Shown: piece by piece, positions 1 to 10,180 of the stretch
Position numbering within the stretch: position 1 is the stretch's first letter
Layout: each line of letters begins with the position of its first letter
From: Branchiostoma lanceolatum
Lineage: Eukaryota; Chordata; Leptocardii; Amphioxiformes; Branchiostomatidae
Assembly: GCF_035083965.1 (NCBI RefSeq)
Contig: NC_089740.1
Location: 15,350,552 to 15,414,551 of the forward strand
Direction of reading: 5' to 3'
DNA: 64,000 nucleotides
Position numbers and translations under genes: made by a program
Notes under the pieces: generated by a model
The model's database searches: none
The model's input: only the letters and a program-made list of their open reading frames with translations
Told to the model about the DNA's origin: nothing

Positions 1-237
1 CCCAAGGCATCTAGATCTGACTGTCGACATACAACAAGACTAATGGATTTTTTGTCATTCCATTGCAGTGGTCTAACTGAACTTAACTCACCGACTGATC
101 TCCATCAGCATCTGTTTACCACTACCAAAAATTCGAGGGAACTCTGACGTCGCCGACGTTCTTTGCTGCCTTCTCTGTTCCCCCTTCACGTTAACCGCAC
201 GTATTGGCACCCATTTAAGCAACCTTTAAGCACCGCA
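1..237. other. 5' flank of first GPCR gene
   Basis: No coding exon is supported here. The GPCR reading frame stays open upstream of its ATG back to a TTG at 163, but the paralogues in this window start directly before TM1, so this stretch is read as 5' UTR or promoter. I see no convincing TATA box. Confidence 0.4.
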
Positions 238-1992
238 ATGGCTGACGCAGTCGACGTAATCCGCTGTCTGCTGTGTTCCTCCGGCATGGTGGCGAATCTC
301 CTGATCGTGTCCATCGTTGCGCGCTACCCCGCTATGAGGACCGCCTGTAACGTGTACGTAGCCAACCTGGCCGCAGCCGACTTCTCCTTCTGTCTCCTCG
401 CGCTCATTCAGTCCATCGTCGCCATCCGATCTACACATTCAGAAAGTTTGTACTTCCAGCAGCTGGAAGACTTCTGTAACAACATTTGGAGCAAACTGAA
501 CATTACAAGCATAACTAGAAACGTCACAAATCATACAGGTCCATACATGATTGTAGAAAACTGCACAGGGCACTATGACATGTTTGAGGCGTACTGTGTC
601 GAGGACGAACTGAACTCCACATCCACTATCAGAAACCTTACCAGTTCTACAGATCCATACGTAATGACAGAAAACTGCACTTGGCCGAATCCAAGCGCTG
701 CGATGTTTTCAACTCTACAGCAGGCCGAGTTGGGCTACACAAGTCTGAGCTGGACCTACGAGCGAAGCTGTGACGTCAGCCGCGTCATCGTAGTCTTCCT
801 GGCCTCCACAAGCATCATCCTGCTGACAGTCATCGCCGTGGAGCGGCACAGAGCGATTACAAACCCGCTGAGCAGTAGACAACACGGGACGGTGAAACAC
901 GCGGTATTGACAAGTACTGCAGTGTGGATGGTGTCCGCTCTGGCTGCAGTTATAGACACGATCGCCAGGAACGTTGTCACCAACGACTGGACCTTCACAA
1001 GCGCTAGTCTGCATTCTGGCGCCTCCTGTGTCATTTTAAAGCTAGAGTCGTCTGATGCCAGTCACCCGTTCTTTGTTATCATACTCTTGGACTTTTTGTT
1101 CGGCTACGTTTTGCCCATCTGTATAATAATTCCTCTGTACGTTCAGATATTGGTCAAAGTGCGGCAGTCTCGCCGTTTGGTGGTGAGGGAGACCAGGTCG
1201 GGCGACCAGGCGTTTCTCATGGTGTTCGTCGTGACTGTTTTGTTTCTCGTCAACTGGCTTCCCTTCCACGTCATTTCTCTTCTGATCCACATGTTTGTTT
1301 CCGAAGAGAAGTACGACACGATCGGCGTGGCGCTCTCCTTCGCCGTGTTCAACTCCGTGGCCAACCCGTTTCTCTACGCTCTTCTCGGGAGAAACTTTCG
1401 CGACAAACTCAAAAAGATGTTCTGCTGTAAACAATGGTGGAAGAGCAAAGTATGGAGACCAAAGAGTGAGGCTTCGCTGGATACGACGATAACGATACAG
1501 GCCATCGACGATACGGGCCGGGGCCAGGCTACAGACAGAACAGAACAGGCCCAGGCTACAGAACAGGCCCAGGCTACAGAACAGACCCAGGCTACAGAAC
1601 AGACCCAGGTCACAGGTGAGACAGGCCAGACCCAGGCTACAGGCGGGACAGAACAGGCTCAGGCTACAGGCGGGACAGAACAGGCACAGGATACAGACGG
1701 GAAAGGACAGGCCCAGGCTACAGACGGGACAGAACAGACCCAGGCTACAGGCGGGACAGAACAGACCCAGGGTACAGGCGGGACAGAACAGGCCCAGGCT
1801 ACATGTGGGACAGGACAGGCCCAGGATACAGGCGGGACAGAACAGGCTCAGGCTATATGCGGGACAGGACAGGCCCAAGCTACATGCGAGACAGGCCCAG
1901 GCTCAGGCTACAGGCGGGACATGTCTATACATGTAGAAGAGAAATTGCACGTCACAGACAATGCAAGGCCGGCTGACACAGACCACACTTGA
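238..1992 (+). CDS. Rhodopsin-class GPCR (peptide-receptor-like), intronless, 584 aa
   Basis: A seven-TM receptor in one exon. The start is the ATG at 238 (MADAVDVIRC), because it aligns with the short N-termini of the two paralogues; the frame continues upstream only to a TTG. Visible class A marks are N in GMVANLL (TM1), D in NLAAAD (TM2), the TM3 cysteine in RSCDVSRV, ERH in place of DRY, an ECL2 cysteine (GASCV), WLPFH in TM6 and NPFLY in TM7, followed by a basic helix 8 with a CC pair. The N-terminus is under ten residues, whereas ECL1 spans about residues 65-177, carries several N-glycosylation sequons and contains an internal duplication of about 40 residues. The tail (about 420-575) is a degenerate 9-residue Gln/Ala/Thr/Gly repeat. 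The ligand is unknown; TM sequences resemble neuropeptide receptors in general, but I cannot name a subfamily. Confidence 0.85.
   Translation: MADAVDVIRCLLCSSGMVANLLIVSIVARYPAMRTACNVYVANLAAADFSFCLLALIQSIVAIRSTHSESLYFQQLEDFCNNIWSKLNITSITRNVTNHTGPYMIVENCTGHYDMFEAYCVEDELNSTSTIRNLTSSTDPYVMTENCTWPNPSAAMFSTLQQAELGYTSLSWTYERSCDVSRVIVVFLASTSIILLTVIAVERHRAITNPLSSRQHGTVKHAVLTSTAVWMVSALAAVIDTIARNVVTNDWTFTSASLHSGASCVILKLESSDASHPFFVIILLDFLFGYVLPICIIIPLYVQILVKVRQSRRLVVRETRSGDQAFLMVFVVTVLFLVNWLPFHVISLLIHMFVSEEKYDTIGVALSFAVFNSVANPFLYALLGRNFRDKLKKMFCCKQWWKSKVWRPKSEASLDTTITIQAIDDTGRGQATDRTEQAQATEQAQATEQTQATEQTQVTGETGQTQATGGTEQAQATGGTEQAQDTDGKGQAQATDGTEQTQATGGTEQTQGTGGTEQAQATCGTGQAQDTGGTEQAQAICGTGQAQATCETGPGSGYRRDMSIHVEEKLHVTDNARPADTDHT
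1520..1915 (+). repeat. In-frame 27 bp minisatellite coding for GPCR tail
   Basis: Roughly a dozen degenerate units read T-G-G-T-E-Q-A-Q-A, preceded by shorter 18 bp units (ATEQTQ). Unit lengths are multiples of three, so the frame survives. The opposite strand is also open through the array, which is a by-product of composition and not a gene. Confidence 0.8.
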
Positions 1993-2326
1993 AAAAGGAC
2001 AAAGGCCAAATGGATAAGGAAATACGTGAGCAAAACAATGCGTAATGACATGGCTGGAATAAGAAGCGTCATACCAACCGTTACTCACCAGACGGACTAC
2101 ATTTCATTTATCTGAATGGATTTCCGACTTAGAACAAAATGTACATGAATATCATGTAGTGCAATAATCCCTTAACTGTAGGATATTTGCTAAATAGTCG
2201 ATGGAGGCAGCATAAAGCTGATGCAATCGTTCGAGCAGTATTCTAGAATTTCGATTTGATATATCTAAAGCTATACAAATTATTGATATTGTTGCGTGAA
2301 TATCGCATCGTGACATACTTGTTGAT

Positions 2327-2332
2327 AATAAA
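2327..2332 (+). promoter_or_regulatory. Polyadenylation signal AATAAA
   Basis: A canonical hexamer lies about 335 bases after the stop codon of the first GPCR gene, in AT-rich sequence followed by a T-rich stretch. It is the best candidate for that gene's 3' end. Confidence 0.5.
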
Positions 2333-2436
2333 GATTAGTTCAATTTTGTTTATAATGTCGTTGCTGTAACCAAGTATTAGGTGATGTACTGACTTTCTCT
2401 TACCTGAACAAACTGGTGCTGTAGGTAAGAGACTGT

Positions 2437-2467
<31 letters not shown>

Positions 2468-3640
2468 ATTCTGTCATATTTATCCAGGGTGGCCCTGCTC
2501 AGTGGTTACCACTGCTTTTCAGAGGGGCCCTGCGTACATAAAATAACTGATAATACAAACAGAAATATCAACATATAGAAATAATAATAATAAAGATCAT
2601 AATGAAAACAATGAAGGTAATGATAACAATAGTAAATAAATGATAACAATCATAGTACAAATCATAATACAAATCATAATACAAGTCAAATCATAATTAA
2701 ATCCGTTCCTTGTCATTGAGGGGTCAGAGGTCATGCCAGTCCTTGCCAAGTGTAAACTTGGCCAAAAATAAGTTTCTTTTCAATTTTAGACAAATGACCA
2801 ATATTTGAAAATTGTGCTTGAATCAAAACAAGGTGGCACAGTGGCAGTGTTCCGCTTGAAACTCTGTGGTCTTTGTCTTTGTGCCGAATAGTCCTGATAC
2901 CGCCAAAACCACCCCTGATCATAAATAGTTCAGTCCAACTGCCTGAGGCGCTCGCACAACTCCTACTAACCCCAGACACGTACGAATGTTCTTCAGGTTC
3001 TTAAGTACAAACAGGAGCCCCAGGTATAAGTAGAACACCTACGGGCAGGTAACAATGGACTCGAGTTTACGACGTTTGCTGTGGCTCGGTTTATGAGCCC
3101 TGTAAATTCTACCAACGAGTTTTACATTCTTAAACAACGCGTTTCTAAATCTGGTCCGCGCACTGACGAGTGTTCACTGGAATGGTGAAAAATTACTGGA
3201 GCGACGGGTTGACTTTGGAGGCCAACAATCGGTGGATGCGAGTTTGAACCGACGGTAAGATTTACCTTTTACTACGGTCTAGTGCGAAATTATGTTGTAA
3301 CGTTTGGACAGGTTTGATCTATGAAAAAGATAGAAATAGAATGGTGCGTCATGATTAAAGTGGGGTCACATTTTGGGGCGATTTTTTGTCCGACTATTTC
3401 CAGCGACACTATGACAAAACCAACCGTCGACAAAGTTCTATGACAACTATTTCCAGTCACAAGACAGCTGGGTGTTGTACGACACGTTCACGACTGTCCA
3501 AAGACCTCTGCTGTCGCAAACATGTCGTACGACTAATGTATCAGGACCCTAAACTTGTAGCGTTAAACACACGACAAGGTCGAGCTTGTACAGGACCCAC
3601 TAAGCAGTGATACCTTGTTGAACAATTGTCTCGCAATTCT

Positions 3641-3689
3641 GTAGTAGTAGTAATAGTAGTAGCGTAGCAGTAGCAGTAGTAGTAGTAGC

Positions 3690-3726
<37 letters not shown>
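3641..3726 (+). repeat. (GTA)n trinucleotide microsatellite
   Basis: An imperfect GTA/GCA tract that becomes pure toward its 3' end. Confidence 0.9.
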
Positions 3727-3825
3727 CCTAATTAAGGTAGAAATTGCTTAAACAAGATCAAAAGTTTTGACGGTGTGTTGTTTACCACGCCATCGGTAAA
3801 TAAAATATGTAGCCCTCCTGTTGAC

Positions 3826-4690
3826 GGGGTCCTTGACCCTTGTAAAACCTGTTTATCGTCATCACCCCTCCCACTGTACGTCGGCTCACGTTTCCTGTGT
3901 AGGTTCAACCAGCCGTGTTTCTAGGAATCAGGCTGTTCTTATTGTCACTTGTATGACCGTGGCACATACAGCTGTGGTTTTACCATCTCTCAGTGGAAGC
4001 GATGAGACCAGAAAGTGGATATTATTCATTAACAGGACCACCCCTTTCGTCTCTCCCCTTGCCAAGTTACCTTTGGACGCATCTGTAAATTAAAACGTGA
4101 AATGTAGATTACGTTTATTTCAACATCATTAAACTTGACTAATTGTTCACGGGGTCCTTGACCCTTGTAAAACCTGTTGTCGTCATCACGGTGACTCACC
4201 TCCCCCCCGTAGGCTCCCCTTTCCTGTTTAGGTTCAACCAACCGTTTTTCTCGGAATCAGGCTGTTTTTATCGTCACGCTTCACCGTCCATTGGCCGTGA
4301 CACATGCTCCTGTGATCTGCTAGACACAATATAAGGAAAAGTTGATGAAGGTTAGACATCCAGGTAATAAGATACGCCAAAAATAGTTACTCCAGCAACT
4401 GGATAATCTTTTTTTTTTAAAGAGTCTGACGTTTCAGACAGCGTCCACTATCTTTCGTCAGTGACTAAGGAAAGATCTGGCAGAACTAGGTTTTATACCA
4501 AAACTCTGAATATAAGGAGTCTTTAAGGGGAAGGGATAAGACAAAGAAGTGAATATTATTCACCAACAGGTCCACCCCTTTCGTCTCTCCCCTCGCAAAC
4601 GTACTTATAGATGCTATACCAACATTAAATGAAGATTACGTTTCTTTCAATCTCCTTAAAGTTTGCTTATTCTTCAGTTTACCCAGCGTC
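3826..4690 (+). repeat. Two interleaved duplicated blocks
   Basis: A block starting with GGGGTCCTTGACCCTTGTAA occurs near 3826 and again near 4146. A second block with CACCCCTTTCGTCTCTCCCC occurs near 4037 and again near 4572. The alternating order suggests a decayed tandem duplication of a composite unit upstream of the second GPCR. Confidence 0.6.
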
Positions 4691-5122
4691 TTAGAGCAGA
4701 GATATATATTTGTGGTTTACCTAAGCTATAAATTCTTCTTTATTTTTCAGATATCACTGCGGGAGGCGACTCTGAGTAGCGACATCGCGACACAAAAACA
4801 AACAGAACGCGTCCGTCCGGCGCCTATTTGTAAATAATGGCAGTGTGGCAGCCGCCGAGACAAATTCACACACGCCGACAGAACGGCAGCTTACCTCCCA
4901 GTGAACCGTGAAAACAGCGGTCACATGCGGCATGCGCGTGATTTCCTGTGAGACTTACACAACCGACTGTCAACAACGATCTACGACACTCTTTCCCGCC
5001 TAGAGACAGCTGAACTTTGCCCGACACTTCCACGAACGTACAAAACAGACGAGAATTGGATACACAAACTTTTTGTGTTGGTACAACGTTTTAACTCTTA
5101 TGACTTAATGTACTGCCGTTAC

Positions 5123-5320
5123 TACTGTAAATGCATTTAAGTTCGCGTGGTTTTCATTTCGCGGTAGGGAGACAATGGAGTGTTCGCGGTGGTTTTCAGT
5201 TCGCGTTTGAAACAATAGTAGCGCTACAGTCATAGGTGGGCAAACGTTCGCCATGGTTTTAGGTTGGGATCGACTGAAGAGTTCATCACGAAAACCGCGA
5301 ACAATTCTGCATTTACAGTA
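5123..5320. mobile_element. MITE-like inverted-repeat element
   Basis: The ends are inverted copies (TACTGTAAATGCA and TGCATTTACAGTA), and the interior contains back-to-back GTTCGCG/CGCGAAC motifs. It has no ORF, is about 198 bp long, and lies directly upstream of the second GPCR gene. Confidence 0.6.
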
Positions 5321-5453
5321 CTTAGAATATAGATTCAAGATGTATTTAATGAAATGTCGCAGCGAAACACTGAGTTAAATTCAATCTACAACGGTTACAA
5401 CCATCAACTAGGGCTTATAAGGCACACCAACATTGCACATTAGGAGTGGTAAA

Positions 5454-7909
5454 ATGGACGTTACTTACATCGCGAACGTCGCTCGCTGCTGCATCTCTGC
5501 GGTGGGGATGTTAGCGAATCTGCTGATCCTGTTCATCGTGGCGCGCTACCCCACCATGAGGACCATCCACAACCTCTACGTAGCCAACCTGGCCGTAGCC
5601 GACTGCTGCTTCTGCGTGTTTGTGATAGCCCAGGCGGCGGTGTCCATCCGTTACAGGTAGGTATCGAACATGTAGAACCCCCCGTTCTTTTTCGAACAAC
5701 CCCGTCAAAAATAGAACAGGGGGCGTGGTTTCGGGATCGGTCTATTGCCATGTAACTCATAACTTCTTTATGACCGACTGCTGCTTCTGCGTGTTTGTGA
5801 TAGCCCAGGCGGCGGTGTCCATCCGTTATAGGTAGGTATCGAACATGTAGAACCCCCTGTTCTTTTTCGAACAACCCCGTCAAAAATAGAACAGGGGGCG
5901 TGGTTTCGGGATCGGTCTATTGCCATGTAACTCATAACTTCTTTATGACCGACTGCTGCTTCTGCGTGTTTGTGATAGCCCAAGCGGCGGTGTCCATCCG
6001 TTACAGGTAGGGAGGCCCACGTCACTTCGCAACGTCTCTAAGACCCCGTTCACACTTTTAAAAAATTCTATCCGGTTCTAAATCGATCCAGAATTTTTTG
6101 TCTAAGGCATATTTTTGAAGCATTGGAAATATCTATGTAGAATATAATTTGGTTTTCGCAATATTTGCAATAGAAGGACAATGACATTAAGTTTACTGCA
6201 TGTTCATGCCCAACAAGGGCTAAAAGCATTAAAGTATCAAGACGATACTAAGAAAATGATTTTCATGTTTCTTCTCTCATCCGAATAGTTTCATCAGGTT
6301 GGTAAGTCACTGAATTAAAATACTCTTTTTACACAACTAAGTGATTTATTCAACCGACGTTTCGGCGACCGACTGTCACCTTCATCAAGGCAATTCTGAC
6401 TGGCTGCAGTGCAAAGTGAACCAGTCAGAATTGCCTTGATAAAGGTCACAGATGGTCACCGAAACGTCGGTTTAAATAAATAACTTGGTTGTGTAAAAAT
6501 AGTCTTTATCTATGCTTCTTCTCTCTTATTAAAACACGTGTAGACGAATTCACATGGTTTACAAATATTGCTTATAGGCATCTGCAGGGCATGCTGGAGG
6601 ATATGGTCGAAGAGCATTGCCGTCAGGATCTGATGAACTCCACAAACTTCACCACCGTGACTCTAACACGCTTCGCGCCGGATCTGCCAATGCCAGTCAA
6701 CTGCACGGAGATGCGTTTGGACGAGGAAAGTTTGTTGTTGCTAGAAGAGGTCAAAGTTGAGTTCGACAGCGCGCTTAACGTGAGCAACCGGAGCTGTGAC
6801 GTAGGGCGCGTCATCGCGGTGTTCCTGGCGGCCTCCAGCATCTTCCACCTGATCGCCATCGCGTGCGAGCGCTACCAGGCCGTCACCAAGCCGTTCACGC
6901 ACAGGTGAGTCTTACCTTTTGAAATCTTCTAAAATGCGGTCATCAAAACGTTGGCTCTTGTGAATTCGCGGTTGTGAATGAAGAAGTTACGAGTCGTTAT
7001 TCAGTTATTTACTAACCCGATGAAGTTACTCACAGGTTATTCTAATCTTTTAAAATTCTTATTCAACATTACTGCATATGTTTGTCAGGTTAGAGATGTG
7101 ATCCCGATCGGAGTCTGTAAATTCAAAGATGCCCTCTTTGAACATAGTCAGAACCATTCAACTGTCACTTAAGGTATAGTTTACTAAAGAGATGATTTCC
7201 TTTTTTTCTTCATTTTTATAATCACAGGTTCAACACAACGCTCAAAGGCGCCGCTAAAACGTGTGCGAAGATCTGGCTGGGGGCTTTCGGCACGGCCGTG
7301 TTGGACACCTTGCAGAGAAACATCATCTCCAGAGACTGGACCTTCTCCTACAAAAGTCTGTACGAGTGCGTCTATCTCAAACCAGACGATCCGGATCCAG
7401 CCAGCGGTTATCCGTACAGAGCGCTACAGCTTATCATATTCGTTATATCATACGTCGTACCAGCCTGTATACTGATACCGGTATACGCCATGATATTCTT
7501 TAAGTTAAGACGGCGGCGGCGGCGGTTTAAGACAGGACGTACGGCCAGCCGTTTCGCGGCAAGGCGATCGTCGTCCAAGCACCATGCCATCCCCATGCTG
7601 TTCGCTGTAACGGTGTTCTTCTTGGTCTGTTGGTTACCGTTCCACGTGACAGCCTTCTCTATCCATTCTTACGTGGGTGATGACAACATTGCAGTGGTGT
7701 ACGTGGCTACAGCGCTCGCTGTGCTCAACTCAGTCATTAACCCGTTTCTGTACGCTTTCATAGGCAGGAACTTTCGGAAGCACATCGCAGGATTGTTCTG
7801 TAGGAAGAAAATTCCGTCTTCTGCCTCTGAAAGGAGCTTGCGGATGTCAAGCATTTCCGTTTCCCGACATTCTGGCGTTAGTAACGTAACCATGACGACG
7901 GCAACGTAG
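5454..7909 (+). CDS. Rhodopsin-class GPCR, three coding exons, 403 aa
   Basis: Exons 5454-5656, 6578-6904 and 7228-7909 join in phase (1212 nt with stop). The start is the ATG of MDVTYIANVARC. Exon 1 holds TM1-TM2 (MLANLL, NLAVAD) and ends at ACAG|GTAGG. Exon 2 holds a long ECL1 with N-glycosylation sequons and TM3 (RSCDVGRV, ERY). Exon 3 holds TM4-TM7 (CWLPFH, NPFLY) and a short tail after helix 8. Introns split Arg codons after TM2 and shortly after the ERY motif, both phase 2. The protein is clearly paralogous to the intronless receptors at 238-1992 and 62384-63877, with the shared ECL2 motif ECVYLKPD. ECL1 is about 75 residues while the N-terminus is about 10. The ligand is unknown. Confidence 0.85.
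5599..6009 (+). repeat. 175 bp tandem repeat copying exon edge and donor
   Basis: The 3' 58 bases of GPCR exon 1 plus the first ~117 bases of its intron are repeated: copy 1 at 5599, copy 2 at about 5774, partial copy 3 at about 5949, ending just after the donor. Each copy keeps the ACAG|GTAGG donor, so three near-identical donors stand in a row. Copies 2 and 3 have no acceptor of their own. Confidence 0.85.
6322..6503. mobile_element. Fold-back element in GPCR intron 1
   Basis: Two arms of about 80 bases around ACGTTTCGG...CCGAAACGT face each other, with outer ends near ACACAACTAAG and TTGGTTGTGT. Relatives occur at 32153-32488, 46900-47230 (partial) and 8270-8410 (fragment). It is non-coding. 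Confidence 0.6.
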
Positions 7910-8816
7910 AAGTGTTTGTTTCGACCGAACTACAAAGGTTCAACTTCAGGAAAAAAATTGATTACGGTTTTCAGTGTCTTTGAGAAATCTACACGGATCT
8001 TATTCTGGTTTACAAGGATTTCCAAGTAAGCGATACTTGGTGAAAAAAAGTGGTTCTTGATGAAAAGATGTACAGTTGATGCAGAAGAGCAGGAGGCAAA
8101 CTAGAAGATGAAGAACTATGTCAGCCTACAGATACTTCCGTTGAGGTCTCAACTGAGTTGTCCTTGATAATCAACCAACGAACTAACAGACAACAAGAGC
8201 TAAAGGAAAACGTCCTTTTTTGGTGGTGTTTTGAAACAGCATTATATCAATTGAAAAATAAGGTCTTTCCGGCACAACCGAAAAGAACTACCTGCCAACG
8301 TTAACGTTTCCACAACTTGCCAGCTTGCTTCATCAGGATGTAATGCTACTGAGAACCGCAAGGTGGCGTTGTGGTAAGAAGAATGCGGTCCCAAACGTGA
8401 CGGAGTCTACATTGCTCCTCCTCTCCTCTATTCAAGACAAGATGAAACGCATTTAGTCGTGACGTACTGTCCAGTAACTATATTGATCGACAGAAATGAG
8501 ACTTGCCTGAGGGATTCTTAACACAAGTTCGTACGTGCAATGATTTGCTTTGTAAAAAGTTTGCTGTCTATTCAAGCTGTACAGGACACTGTAAGATATG
8601 TATTGTTAACGGACAAAGCACCTCATACAGACGCACAATAGATGTACTTAACTTACCACCTGTAACAAATCTAGTAGAGTAGATAGTAACTCCCATCCTA
8701 CGTTGATGAAGGTTAAGACATCCAGGTAATAAGATACGCCAAAAATAGTAACTATTTTGGCGTAACTCCCATCCTGCTGACTAAGTGTTTCATTTAAGAT
8801 AATCAACCAACAAATG

Positions 8817-8872
8817 GACCAACCAACCAACCAACCAACCAACCAACCAACCAACCAACCAACCAACCAACG
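8817..8872 (+). repeat. (AACC)n microsatellite
   Basis: A perfect tetranucleotide tract. The minus strand reads as a long VGWL repeat, which is not a gene. Confidence 0.9.
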
Positions 8873-9960
8873 AACTAACAAAAGCTAAAGGAAAACTAAA
8901 TGCTATTTTAGTGGATAGCAAGGTTCTTTTTTCACAACCAAGATGTTTGCATCAACAGCCGATGTTTCTTGGTTATCTTGGTTGTGAATATAGAAACTTG
9001 TTATCCAGTCACTTACCAATGAAATTATTCACAAATGATTTTTTTAGACTTGAAAAAGGTAGAAGGAACAAAAAAACAAAAACACATTGTGAAGACCCTG
9101 CCAAAAAGACAGCTTCTTTAAATCAAACTATTGGATGCACAACAACAACAACAACAACAACATCATTAACTGACGTATAAGACAGCTCTTTATTGCTTAA
9201 AACCATCAATAATTCTTGTTTACTGTGCAATTAATTAATCCATAGAACAACATCATGTCGTCTTCATGGTACACGTACATGGTAACATTTTGCCAATTTC
9301 ATACATACAAGCTGATTGCACTTACGCCCCAAAGCTAATTTTCTCTATCAGTGGTACTTTTACGTTAAGCCCCCCTCTCACTGAACCCGTTGGCAACCTC
9401 GCTGTGACCGAGTGATTTGACACCGAGCTTAACGAAATTCATCGATGAAAAAACGAATATTTTCACGCTTTGTGTGATTTTTTTGTCTTTTTAGTCATAC
9501 TTGTACGATTTGCATGGTATTCCCATTAAAATACATTGTCAAGGGTAACACAAATTCAATCTAGGACGCAGCGAGGTCTCCAACGTGCTGCAGGTCCAGT
9601 GAGAGGGGGCCTTTAGCTATCATGTTAATAGTTCATATAAAGAGTAAAAAAAAAACTACATATGCTTTAATAGGTAAACAAAGACACTAGTTGGTTACAC
9701 AAAAAGGTTATGAGCGAAGGAAAAAATAATCTGACTAAACAATTGATATACATATTAGTTCTGGTTACAGACGAAATCATCAATCATTCTTTGTTACATT
9801 ATCAATCATTTTCCTTAAGGTTTTGGTTAATATCTAGTAAGAAACTGATTGCACTTATTCTTCATTTGACTTGAACCAAGTTATATTAAATTAAAGCATC
9901 ATCATCCTTGTTACTTTTAAACATTGACTATGGTGTTTATGACTTATGAATTATGGACAA

Positions 9961-10180
9961 TCTGTATCTGTATAGATGCTATAACCGCCATTCAGCGCAA
10001 CACACCAGCTTCTGTATCTGTATCTATATAGCCGGTATAACTGCCCTTCAGTGCAACACACCAGCTTCTGTATCTGTATCTATATAGCCGGTATAACCGC
10101 CATTCAGTGCAACACACCAGCTTCTGTATCTGTATCTATATAGCCAGTATAACTGCCCTTCAGCGAACCACACCAGCTTC
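9961..10180 (+). repeat. 56 bp tandem repeat, about 3.8 copies
   Basis: Units start at CCAGCTTCTGTATCTGTATC near 10005, 10061, 10117 and 10173, which gives an exact 56-base period. Confidence 0.85.

Larger units (their letters stand above)
1993..5453. other. Intergenic stretch between GPCR genes
   Basis: It holds the 3' UTR of the first GPCR, a poly-T-flanked interspersed-repeat tail near 2440-2720, a GTA trinucleotide tract, two duplicated blocks (about 3826-4690) and a small inverted-repeat element (5123-5320). I see no supported coding exon; short ORFs here lack codon bias and domain signatures. Confidence 0.6.

Noticed and set aside
163..237. 25-residue N-terminal extension of the first GPCR
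   Set aside because: It begins at TTG, not ATG, and the paralogues start immediately before TM1.
1042..1878. 278-codon minus-strand ORF rich in Cys-Leu-Gly repeats
   Set aside because: It is the antisense of the GPCR coding region and its 27 bp repeat; no ATG context, domain or splice support.
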